Below, piece after piece: positions 1 through 9,384 of a stretch of 64,000 bases of DNA. The first letter of the stretch is position 1, and each line of letters opens with the position of its first letter. The notes under the pieces are model-generated. The model was not told the DNA's origin. It ran no database searches and saw only the letters and a list, made by a program, of their open reading frames with translations. A program made the position numbers and the translations under genes. Source of the stretch: Cymodocea nodosa (lineage: Eukaryota > Streptophyta > Magnoliopsida > Alismatales > Cymodoceaceae); NCBI GenBank assembly GCA_036874045.1, contig CM072343.1, forward strand, positions 16,512,001-16,576,000. Reading direction: 5' to 3'.

Positions 1-1821
1 GAGGAACAACAACTAGGACCTTCAGTTCCACCATTTAAGCCGTTGGCACAAGTAGAAATGATGGGGCCTTCAACTGAAGAAGAGTTAAAGGAATTTCAAC
101 CACTAGTTCAAGTTGGGAAAAACCAAGGAGAATCAGAAGATTTGGTAGTGGCTAAAGCACACCTAGTGTTTGATGCACTTTACAAAAAGAGGGCTGTAGA
201 AAAGTTGAAAGCCCAATATAAAATCAAAATGGAACAACATCAAGAAGCTACTACCAAACCTGCTACAAAAGGAGATGAAGGTGGTCCTTCGAGACTAGTA
301 ATTATAGAAAAAGTTAAACAGGAAGAGCCAGTACCTGTGGCTCGAAGGCCTGTAGAGCCTACTTTTGTAGATTTAATCTTAGAAGAAGAAGAGGAAGAAC
401 ATGCACAATTAATCAGAAAAAGGAAAGGAAAAGAGATAGTGCTTGACTATCAAGAAGAGATTAAATCTAAAGCACCAATAGCAACAGGGCTTGTGAAGCC
501 AATTTTTATAAACCTGCTATCCGATTCTAAGGAGGAGCAGGAGGAGCAGCAGTAGGAGGAGCAAAGACAAGAAGAAAATCAGGTTGAAATTAATCTACAG
601 CCTGTACAAGAAGAAAAAACATAAATTAGGATAGAAACTGAATTGCCCGTGACTCCATCCCAATCTGTTACAAAATCAGAAAGAACAGTAATAGAATAGA
701 TTGATAGTCAGGAGGAAGAAGAAAGAGTAGAAAATGAAGAGGCTGAAAGAAGCCATTTGAACAAAAATAACTTCACAGATTCCATTAAAGAGCAAGAAAC
801 TCTTCAGCAATTTCTGCAAAGCATTCAAGATGGAGTGGAGAGTTCTGCCGACTTACCACCATAGACAGAAGCAAAAGCAAAAATTCAGGAATCTATAGAG
901 AATGTTCAAATGTAGCCTATAAAAGAGAAAGAGCAAGAACAAACCCCTTTGGAACAACAAAGTCACATTCTTGACCCGACTGAAACAACAATTTTGAATG
1001 AAGTATATTTTTGTAGTCAGGAAGCTTATATCAAATACCAAGAAATAAGGGGTTACGATATCATTTACAGTAGACCAATAAATTGGGATGGAATATAAGA
1101 AATCAAAGATTTTTTTGAATTCCAAGGTCTACTATAGTTCATTTCTCAAGAAAGAGGGCATGCAGTATATGAGAATTTAGTGCCCTATTTCTATGCAAAT
1201 TTAAGAGAAGGAGAAGGAGGATTAATTTCCAATATGGTGGAAGCTGATGTATAGATAACACTAGAGCTTCTCTACAACATTTTTGGATTGAAGAATGAAG
1301 GACTAAAAATTTTGGAAGACACAACTACTGTCGAGTGGACTGAACAGGAAATCAAAGATTGTTTAGTTATCAATCCTAGTGTACCTTTATTAAACAGATT
1401 GAAGCATTTAAGTGGTAAAGCACACATGGTAGCTAACATTCTGATTAAAAATGTCTATCAACGACAGGGTCATGACATAGAATTAAATCAATTTGTCAAA
1501 GAGGACACATATGCAGTTGTAAACAGGATTCAAATAAATTGGTCTGTAGTTTTTATCTCCAAGTTGAAAGCAGTAAAGAAAAAATTGTTTTATGGAGATT
1601 TAATTCCACTACTGATGGTGGATTGTATTGATTTCACGAAATGGACATAAAAAAGGATCAGATCAAGAACCATTTCAGTGAAAGAATACAGAAATTTTGT
1701 AGCTGTAGAGATAGCAATACCTTCTAGAGGCATTATATGAGCTGTAGAAAGAATTAATCAATTAGAACTTCAATTAGAAAAACTCTAGAAGGAAGTAGAT
1801 GAACTTAGGAATAAAGATTAA
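1..1821 (+). pseudogene. Decayed long ORF of a Ty3/gypsy-type element
   Basis: One reading frame (frame 1) can be followed from the window edge to a TAA at 1819 without a frameshift, but it carries about a dozen in-frame stops: TAG at 553, 697, 862, 913, 1135, 1252 and 1786, TAA at 622, 1096, 1648 and the end, TGA at 1738. The first 300 codons are Glu/Gln/Lys-rich and low in complexity. The middle contains a segment around NLVPYFYANLREGEG that resembles the 'putative plant transposon protein' domain of Athila/Tat-type gypsy elements (recalled from the family, not searched). A short coiled-coil-like tail (NQLELQLEKL) precedes the end. A gag relic of a gypsy element follows 760 bp downstream on the same strand and in the same frame. 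Inference: an accessory ORF (ORF1-like or env-like) of a dead gypsy element. The 5' end lies outside the window. Confidence 0.6.
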
Positions 1822-2580
1822 ATTGTATTGTTCGTCTACTTGTGTAAAATTATATGAAATTGTATGATGTACTTGTAATGTAATTGATTCATATTACATA
1901 AAATGACCTACAAGTTAAATCTTTATATAATGTTCAGATTTAAACGAATTTTGATTAGAATGATGCATTAATGACATAGATTTAACTTTATTTTAGTTAG
2001 TAGAATGAAAAAGAAAAAAAAAATAGAGAGATACTTACGTGGAGTAAAACTTAGAAGTTGCTAAGTGTTAACTCAACGAAGTAAGTTCTTTGAGTTAACC
2101 GTAACTGCACGAGGTCAGTAATATAATATAAGGTCACTCCATTGAGTTATCTGTAACTCAACGAAGTTAGTCCGTGGAGTTAGCAACAATAATCGACTGT
2201 GTTCCATTGAGTTATCTGTAACTCAACGAGGTTAGTTTGTGGATTAAGCAGAATGATTATTCTTTTAACCACGAACGAAACTTCATTGGCTTAGCGGTTA
2301 CTAAAATTTGAAATTAATAGTGGTACACATACCCATAAAAATAGGAACCACGATGCACATTGCAAGACACGTTCTTGCAATGAGATTTATTCACTTTATG
2401 GATGTACATTATATATATAAATCAGAATGTTATTTACGAGTTACCAACACTTTTAAAAGAAAGGAGAATGCGTTGAAGGAACTGGAAGGAGAAGCAGCTG
2501 ATTCAACTTAATCCGACAATAAATATTTACTGAATGGAAAACTTCAGACTGGTATATAATTAATCTTCTGCTATTTATTT
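1822..2580. other. Non-coding spacer with 65-bp repeats
   Basis: No gene is seen between the long ORF relic and the gag relic. It holds two near-identical copies of a segment starting CCATTGAGTTATCTGTAACT (2138 and 2203, period 65 bp) and a more diverged copy near 2085. The core GAGTTATCTGTAACTC is an inverted repeat. A 67-codon ORF at 2308-2511 has no recognisable domain. Confidence 0.5.
2136..2245 (+). repeat. Two tandem copies of a palindrome-centred 65-bp unit
   Basis: The units at 2138 and 2203 share CCATTGAGTTATCTGTAACT followed by CAACGA and a GTTAGT motif. Each has at its centre the inverted repeat GAGTTA-TCTG-TAACTC. Related GTTAACTGTAATTCAAC and GTCCGTTGAGTTA motifs recur near 2045-2105, 4130-4165 and 5215-5260, so the family spans about 3 kb, as expected for LTR or leader sequence of one element. 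Confidence 0.7.
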
Positions 2581-3234
2581 ATGAGTACATGGACTCGTTC
2601 TCTAAGCACTAAACGATTAATAAGAACACCTACCCAGGAATTTTCATCACAGAGGAGTCCTGAAAAATTTTCTGAACTGAACTTTAACGAAATTCTTTCG
2701 GGTGTAGCTAACCTTTCTTTAAAAGAGAACATAGAAATGGTTGTTCCAGTAGAAAAATCATTAGGAGAAATTCTGTATCCAGAATTAGTTGATGAACCTT
2801 CATGTATTCGATTACCAAACTTTGAGGGAGATAGGTTTGAACTAAAATCTAATTATTTTAGTCAATTACCATATTTTCATGGATTAGAAAGAGAGGATGC
2901 CTATTATTTCCTTAGAGAATTTAATGAAGTTTGTCAAATGATGAAAATGCCGAACATGAGTATAGATGCTATTAAACTTAGATATATCCCTTTTTCTTTA
3001 AAAGACACAGTTAAGAGATAGTTATATACTTTGTCGCCTGATTCAATTTCTACATAGACTGAATTTTGCTCTATTTTTCTGAAAAAATATTATCCAACAC
3101 ATCAAACGATTAAAAAGAAGAAAGAAATCTTAATGTGTAGCCAAAAACAGGGTGAATCATTCTAGAAATATTTTGAAAGATTTAAAGATTTACTAATGTT
3201 TAGAATGAAAAAGTGCATATTATTAACGGTTAAA
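2581..3234 (+). pseudogene. Ty3/gypsy gag (Retrotrans_gag) relic
   Basis: The open part covers 146 codons (2581-3021), and the frame then continues through three TAG codons (3019, 3055, 3163) to TGA near 3235. The pattern LPYFHGLEREDAYYFLREFN, then FSLKDTVKR-[stop]-LYTL, ST-[stop]-TEF, KKYYPTH and SF-[stop]-KYFERFKDLL is that of the gypsy gag domain. In that family the three positions now read as TAG are normally Trp (RW, TW, FW/AWERF), so each is a TGG-to-TAG change. The protein would package element RNA into virus-like particles; this copy cannot. Protease and pol are not found downstream, where non-coding LTR-like repeats follow. Start chosen at the ATG with an N-terminal segment typical of gag. 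Whether it belongs to the same element as the upstream ORF is inference. Confidence 0.75.
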
Positions 3235-3359
3235 TGATGGTTAATTGCATAATATTTAGCTTATCATATGAGAATTAAGTCATTATGTTATAATTACATT
3301 GTTATATGCTTTAATTAGAATTACCACTTAATTTTGGGGAATTAATGTCAATTTAGTAC

Positions 3360-4165
3360 ATTTCTGAACTATCGGTAAGTTGTAGGCTGTGAAATTCTTA
3401 AGTATCCGAATTTTCTGATATTTCAGACAGTTATGTTTAACATGCCAAACATATTTCGGACAGCTATGTTTAACCGACTGAACATGTCAGATAGTTATGT
3501 TTAAATTTCCGAATAATTATGTTTTAAAAGAATATTTTATTATTTCTTAAAGTACACGTGTCAAAACCATAATGCATGACTTAAGTGAACTTTCGGTGAG
3601 TTATCTATAACTATCTGAAATTGCAGCTGGGCATTGAATAGTTATATGTGTAACTCTTCAAAATCTCCTTTTATTTATAAAATAGCTGTAGACATGTGTC
3701 ATGTTCTGGGAAAGTGACTTAAGTGGATTTTCAGTGAGTTATCTATAACTATTCGAAATGCATCTGAGCATCGGATAGTTAGACCTGTAACTCTCCGTAA
3801 TGTTTCTTTTATTTATAAATAGTTGATGACACATGTCGAGATCTGGTAGATTTACTTAAGTTATATATCGGTGAGTTATCTGTAACTATCTAAAATGCAT
3901 CTTAGCATCGGATAATTAAGTTTGTAAGTATCCGAAATGCACCTGAGCATTAGATAGTTAAATTTATGTACGTGTTAAATTTAAATGCTTTAGTATATCA
4001 CGTGAGATGCACATGTTTAACTCGTTAAGTTAGCATAACTGTACACGTTGAGTTACATGAATACACACTAAGGTAATGCGTTATGTTAGCGGCTTATTTC
4101 TTTATTGCATGTGTTTTATAGTTAAATTAACGAAGTAAGTCCGTTGAGTTATCTGTAACACTACA
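3360..4165 (+). repeat. LTR-like region with ~137-bp tandem repeats
   Basis: Three diverged copies of a ~137-bp unit begin with ACTTAAGT at 3579, about 3715 and 3854. Each contains GGTGAGTTATCTRTAACTAT, a GCATCGGATAGTTA-like segment and CTTTTATTTATAAA. Before them, a shorter motif CAGATAGTTATGTTTAA recurs at about 3425, 3460 and 3490. There is no coding capacity. The inverted TAACTAT/ATAGTTA words and the position beside gypsy relics suggest LTR or promoter DNA of a retroelement (inference). Confidence 0.6.
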
Positions 4166-5200
4166 GACTATTTATTTTCTAATATGCCACTATAGCGGTT
4201 GTAGGAATAAAACAGTTGGAAGAAAAACCACGATCGCATGTATCATGTAGGAATTTACTCGTCGAAGGGAAAAGAAATCATCGTCGTTGATATGAATGAA
4301 GGAAATCCAATTGACCATTCAAGCAGAAGCAGTTACCACTGAAGAAATATAAAAGAAAAGACGAAAAAGAAGTAAAGGGTGTGTAATCGATGGGTAATGG
4401 CTAGTGTGTATAGAGGAGGAGCATCGAGCTTTCTACAGACAGTGTTGGCAATTCTCTGAAGTACCACACCAACCATTATCACCACCACATTACCACCACC
4501 ATAATCACCAACCATTGGAGGTTTGTGAGGATAATTTCCTGATGTAGGGTTGATTCCGAGCTAAACATAGTGCCTGACAACCACTGTGAGGAGTGATCGT
4601 GTCGTGGGAAGGGAAGACATTTTCACTAAGCGCCGACTCATATTTCAGGAGATCGTAAAGCTTCTAGCATTGGTTTCGGGTTGATGCCTGTATGCTGAAA
4701 AAGAGATTATCTTGCAATTCTGGACTCGCGATTCTATAGGGAGAGGAGACAGAATTGTAAGTGGTTTAATTTTTAGTGGTATAATCGCGTCACATGTAGT
4801 GACGGAAGTATTTACTGTCGACTGAGATTACTTTACATTTCACCTTTCGCCCATTTCCATGTTCATATTAAAACAAAAATACTAAAAACAACTTATCTGT
4901 GTTTGTATTTTGTATTTGAGTATTGTATTGTTTGTGTTGTATCGTGATTAATGTTATCCTTGTCAGTGTTGTGATTGTTTTATGTTTGTTTTAGTTTTAC
5001 AGTTTACTGAAATTGGTTCGTTCAAAAGACTTAAAGATTTTAATGGTTACTGTTTGAATTATCTGAATGTTAGTATTGCCTAATGATAAATCCAGTATTT
5101 ACTAACATTAAAGAGCTTAATTGATGTTATTTACAATCTATGGAATCACCCAATGGTTAGCCGAATTCCTCTGTAAATAGTAGTATTAAATAGGAAATGT
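4166..5200. other. No gene seen; probable LTR/leader sequence
   Basis: No conserved protein is visible in any frame. Small ORFs here (for example a His/Thr/Pro low-complexity one on the minus strand near 4333-4515) come from CCACCA repeats. The sequence is intermediate in GC and is bracketed by the repeated GTCCGTTGAGTTA motif, so it is best read as part of the same dead retroelement. Confidence 0.4.
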
Positions 5201-5504
5201 AGGCTCGTGGAGTTAACTTAAGTCCACGAGGTTAGTCCGTTGAGTTAACTGTAATTCAACAGAGAGCTTATTGAATATATAAATTTGATTGTTAAAAACA
5301 GAACAATTCTCAATTCTTAAGTAATTCCCTGTGGGATCGACCTGTACTTGCACACTAATACAATATACATTGTGCACTTGCAGTTAAAATACAAATTGGA
5401 ATTAATATCTAATTTGTGTGAAAGGTTGTTTATTTACTTCTAAAAAAAAGGAATAGGCATAAAGATAAATTAACTAAGTAAAAACAGAAGTTAACAAATT
5501 CAAG

Positions 5505-5530
5505 TTTTTCTGGTGCGTTGTTGGAGATCC
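5505..5530 (+). other. Decayed primer binding site (tRNA-Asp type)
   Basis: TGGTGCGTTGTTGGAGAT, preceded by CAAGTTTTTC, matches the Athila/Tat-lineage primer binding site TGGCGCCGTTGCCGGGGA, which pairs with the 3' end of tRNA-Asp, apart from one missing C and transitions of the C-to-T/G-to-A type. About 175 bp upstream, CCCTGTGGGATCGACC is the usual sequence near the end of such leaders (family knowledge). This marks the end of a 5' LTR on the plus strand. No intact gag or pol follows; an unrelated LTR fragment starts within 40 bp. Confidence 0.6.
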
Positions 5531-5555
5531 AAACAAGTTTTTTGGTGTCGTGCTA

Positions 5556-5795
5556 GCCAAGTGAACAATAACTTAATAAAACCTAAGTGAATCTTGAGGA
5601 TAGACTAGCTAAGTTAGTGAACCACTTAAAATTCTCCTATGTTGTTTATTTACTACTGTTGTGAATGTTTATTTTATAATTATACTTACTGATTAATTAA
5701 ATCAAGTGACTAAGTTAGAAAAGAGTTAAAATAACACATAGATCACCATTAACCTCCCCTTTGGTGAGCCATTCAATCCTAACACAAAGGTTATT
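5556..5795 (+). repeat. Copia-type LTR 3'-end fragment
   Basis: This stretch aligns by eye with 37415-37628. Both contain GTAGACTAG-like/GATAGACTAGC words, a shared AAGTTGGTGAACCAC-type segment, an AT-rich middle and a pyrimidine-rich end, here AACCTCCCCTTTGGTGAGCC then ATTCAATCCTAACA. The terminal TCCTAACA is as expected for an LTR end. Only the 3' part is present here. Confidence 0.6.
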
Positions 5796-7180
5796 AAGTC
5801 CCTTCACTAAAGAGTAATATTTCACATGCCATACAAGACAATGATCACAATGTAAATTAGAATACAACCTAAACATTAGTTGTTCCTTTACCATTATAAA
5901 AGAATGAAAAGAACCATAGGCAAATGTGGAAGATGCAAACTTAGTATAATCAATAGTGGGAGTGAGTTTTCATGATCCATATGATTACATATCATTTGAG
6001 GATGACCTTCAAGATTAGTTTGATTATCATTCAGAGATCGAGTACATGGAGTGATGTTGGATCTACTTATGGTTCAAGTTATTAAAGTTATGAAAGTAGA
6101 CAAAGTCACCACAATTATCAAAATTATAAACCACCAGAACCACCAAAGGCAAGAGATGGAGATATATGAGAAAATAGTGAAAAGGATTTTAGGGTATGAA
6201 TAGCATTAATTATTCATGTCCAAGTTATCTTCAAATACTAAATATTATGAGATGGTTATCGACTATTAGAGATGCTATCTCTACCATGATGTGTGTGGGC
6301 ACTTTATAGATATAGAAGGGAAGGAAAGTATGAGATGCAATCAAATGGAATATATCTAACTCATGTATCTATAGTAACAGCATTTGGAAGGTGATGATAA
6401 TGAGTACAAACCTCCTTCAAACACTCAACATGGTGCTAAATTGTATTTTGTAAAGGTTAGTAAATTATTTTTTACATTTTGTTGTTTAGTTTTGTGGTTA
6501 ACTATCAACAAGAATACAAATTGTATAATTCATTGTATGTGATATTTTTGAATATAATTGTCTAACATTTAAATCTTATTGACTTTAAATATCTATTAGA
6601 ATTTATTTTACTTTATCATTGAATTTCAAGTTTAAATTCAAGGTTTTCATTTCAAAATTTGATGCTTCTTTAACTTTGTCCAATCTCCATCAATATTTGA
6701 AATGATACAGATATTGAATACCTTGGTTGAAAGTTTAAATGTTCATATACAACTTGTTTGTTTAATTTGATGATTTTCATGGATAGATGTTGTAAATCAA
6801 GTGAGAGTCATAAACTTGAGAGGACTACTTGATTTCCATCGATTCCACCTTTGGATTATTGTAGTTTGCATGTTTTTCTTTCTTTCTTTTTATTCTACGA
6901 GATTTAGGTAAGAGTAAATTCATTTTGGTTGGTATTGATGATTTCACATATTTTTATTATGAACCCTAAAATTACCAAGTCATAAATAGAAAGAGCAAAA
7001 AATAGCATATTAAATTTGATTTTATTATACTATTTGATAAGGTAAGACACATTTATGCAATTGATCTGAAAAATAAGGGTGAGACTAGTTAAATGCCAGG
7101 TGAGAAAAATAAGGAATGACTCCACCAACTAAATGTGTTTTCCACTTCTACAAGTTATGAAGACATCACCATACTAATAT
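5796..7180. other. No gene seen; flank of the Harbinger relic
   Basis: AT-rich sequence without a recognisable protein. It may include the lost 5' part of the PIF/Harbinger element that follows, but no 5' copy of its terminal inverted repeat was found. Confidence 0.3.
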
Positions 7181-7192
7181 TTTTTTTATACA

Positions 7193-7618
7193 GGTAAGTT
7201 TTACTTAGTTGATGCTGGATATCCAAATCGACCATAATATATTTGTCCATATCGAGGTGTAAGATACCATCTTTCTGATTATGTTAATGATAGAGTTCCT
7301 CGTAATGCTGTAGAAAATTTCAACTATAGACATTCACAACTGAGAACAGTCATTGAGCGTACATTTGGAGTTGTGAAACATTGATTCTCAATATTATGTA
7401 GTCAAATGCCATATTCATATGAAACACAAGTGAAGATTGTCATCGTATGTTTTTTGCTTCATAATTTTATTCGTAAGATTGATAAGGAAGATTTACTTGA
7501 GGACCTACAAGATGAGTTGAAAGAGTTAAATATTATTGATGACATACAACCAATAGGAGAGATACATATAGAAAGCAATGCACAGGTTCGAATGACTAAG
7601 AACAAAAAAAAGAAATGA
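7193..7618 (+). pseudogene. PIF/Harbinger transposase C-terminal relic
   Basis: A single frame reads KFYLVDAGYPNRP, stop (7235), YICPYRGVRYHLSDYV, then FNYRHSQLRTVIERTFGVVK, stop (7382), and MPYSYETQVKIVIVCFLLHN with FIRKIDKED. This order (YYLVDAGY, PYRG.RYH, N.RHS.LRN.IER.FGV.K, Q..IV...ALHNFI) is the C-terminal half of the plant PIF/Harbinger DDE transposase (DDE_Tnp_4). The D of VDAGY and the E of IERTFG match the second and third catalytic acidic residues of the family. The N-terminal half with the first D is missing and two stops interrupt the frame, so it is inactive. It would cut and paste DNA at TTA/TAA targets. Confidence 0.85.
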
Positions 7619-7739
7619 CAGATAAGATGTGAGAATATATGATGATGGCAATGTGGGATGTAAGAACTGCTTGATATTATTTAGTATTGTAATATTTCAA
7701 TTAAGATGTATTTATATTTTTCAAATATTAATTATAATA

Positions 7740-7895
7740 AACTTTTGTCAGAATTTCCATCAGAATTTTCCGTCCTACGCTAAACCTCTTTCATAATTTT
7801 ACTTTTCATTTTCGTTACAAATTTTCCATTTTCTTTCCGTTAGAATTTTCCTTTTCTTTTCCGTCATAATTTTTCGTCATGCACTAACAGACCCT
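7740..7895 (+). mobile_element. Candidate 3' terminal region of the Harbinger element
   Basis: Downstream of the transposase relic, TTTTCCGT/TTTCCATT/TTTCCGTT words repeat and end in CATGCACTAACAGACCC followed by TAA. Reversed, this gives a terminus GGGTCTGTTAGTGCATG next to a TTA/TAA trinucleotide, the usual PIF/Harbinger target duplication. The matching left end was not found, so the boundary is inference. Confidence 0.4.
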
Positions 7896-8109
7896 AAAGG
7901 TAGTGAGGTAAGATATACTTAGTAGACCATATAATTTATAACATTAGTGAAGAAAAATGAAAGCAAGTTATGTAATTTATGTAAATTATATAATTCATAA
8001 CATTTATAAGTAAAGACTACATGATTCATGACGCTTACATGAGCAAGAGCAAAATGTTTTAAGTAAAAGTCATGTGAGTGAAAATTTTATGCTTTTGCAC
8101 AAATATTCC

Positions 8110-8349
8110 TCATTCGATGGTAAGAATCAAAACTCCCAACATTTTACTCAATTTAAATGTTGAATTTGAGAATCCCTTCTTATTTTTGTTAAGCCATTTC
8201 ATTCTCCAACACAATAGTGATCTGATCTCACAGGCATAGATTGAACCTTCACTTGCCTGATCGTTCGATTCACCACATGTGGACGAAAGAACTTTAGGCT
8301 CATGAAAATCATTCTTGCAATCCAACTCAGAATGAACAGATACCACCAC
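8110..8349 (-). CDS. Unassigned 79-codon ORF
   Basis: An uninterrupted minus-strand ORF with mixed composition (KNDFHEPKVLSSTCGESND and CEIRSLLCWRMKWLNKNKKG). It lies about 450 bp downstream of the CNX3 stop codon on the same strand. No domain is recognised. It could be a remnant exon or chance coding in 3' flanking DNA. A plus-strand 34-codon ORF at 8432-8536 starting MIVQTLSRQREAASRRV resembles an organelle presequence in composition but leads nowhere. Confidence 0.2.
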   Translation of the reverse strand: MVVSVHSELDCKNDFHEPKVLSSTCGESNDQASEGSIYACEIRSLLCWRMKWLNKNKKGFSNSTFKLSKMLGVLILTIE

Positions 8350-8805
8350 ACTTCAACTTTTCTTGTACCATGGAATCAACAAGGAAAGAAATTATAGGTT
8401 TAAGAAGTTACCGATATCCAAAAAGTTGAATATGATTGTTCAAACACTTTCAAGGCAGAGAGAGGCTGCTTCAAGGAGGGTTCTCAATTACTCCAACGCA
8501 AGAACAAATTCTGCAATCTCCAGTTCATTCCTTTGACAGTTACCATGATGCCAAGGCGTCATATCTCACAAATTATCTGTCTGGACAACATCAAAAATGC
8601 CTCTTCTCAGCATTTCTCAATAACACAAGGAATAAGACAGCAGCAACAACAAATTCAATGTGATTAACCATTATCATCTTTTTCCATTCTAAAGGAAGGG
8701 CCTTCTTCCCCATTGATTGACCACTATCATCATCGTGTTTGGAAACAAAGATAACAAGAATGATAAAATGAATGTCAAAAGATACTCCACAAAACTAAAT
8801 ATTGC

Positions 8806-9384
8806 CTACAGCTTTCTTATCCATGTTCCACTCTTGCCACCGGTCTTCTTGTCAAGACGGATGTTGGTGATCTGAATGTCCTTTGAAGCAGCTTTACACA
8901 TGTCATAAACTGTAAGACCGGCAACAGTAGCTGCAGTCAATGCTTCCATCTCTACCCCTGTTTTCCCTGTTGTAGAAGCCTCGCTAGTTATGTTGATGCT
9001 AAATTCCTTCTCATTGAGAGTTAAATCAACGTTAACATGTGTAAGGCTAATGTTGTGGCAGAGTGGTACGAGGTTGCTGGTTTGTTTTGCTCCACTAATT
9101 CCTGCAATCTTTGCTACGTTAAGAACATCACCTTTAGCTATCTGGTTAGCTGCAACCAAATTGAATGTGTTTTGGCCAAGTAGAACCTCGCAACTAGCTG
9201 TTGCAACTCGTTTCGTGTCATTTTTTACAGAGACATCGACCATCTGGGCCTTCCCACTGCTGTTTACATGGGTTAGACGGGTTTCCGTTTCACTTGGGCA
9301 AGGTGAAAAGTGCACAGATTCTTGATTGGTTTGTGAGCTGTCAAAACCAGATGGAAGAGGATCCCCAAAGACAGACTCCAATTC
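8806..9384 (-). CDS. CNX3: CNX3 exon 2 (MoaC catalytic core)
   Basis: Acceptor TTTCAG precedes GAATTGGAG; the exon stays open for 192 codons to TAG. It carries the whole MoaC fold, including the LCH and GVEME motifs. A linker rich in Ser and Gln (about 40 residues) connects to the presequence, as in other plant orthologs. Confidence 0.93.
   Translation of the reverse strand, partial: ELESVFGDPLPSGFDSSQTNQESVHFSPCPSETETRLTHVNSSGKAQMVDVSVKNDTKRVATASCEVLLGQNTFNLVAANQIAKGDVLNVAKIAGISGAKQTSNLVPLCHNISLTHVNVDLTLNEKEFSINITSEASTTGKTGVEMEALTAATVAGLTVYDMCKAASKDIQITNIRLDKKTGGKSGTWIRKL

Noticed and set aside
853-1324. Minus-strand ORFs of 90 and 61 codons
   Set aside because: Phe/Leu-rich antisense shadows of the Glu-rich gypsy ORF.
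4333-4515. 60-codon minus-strand ORF
   Set aside because: Created by a CCACCA/ACCATT low-complexity tract.
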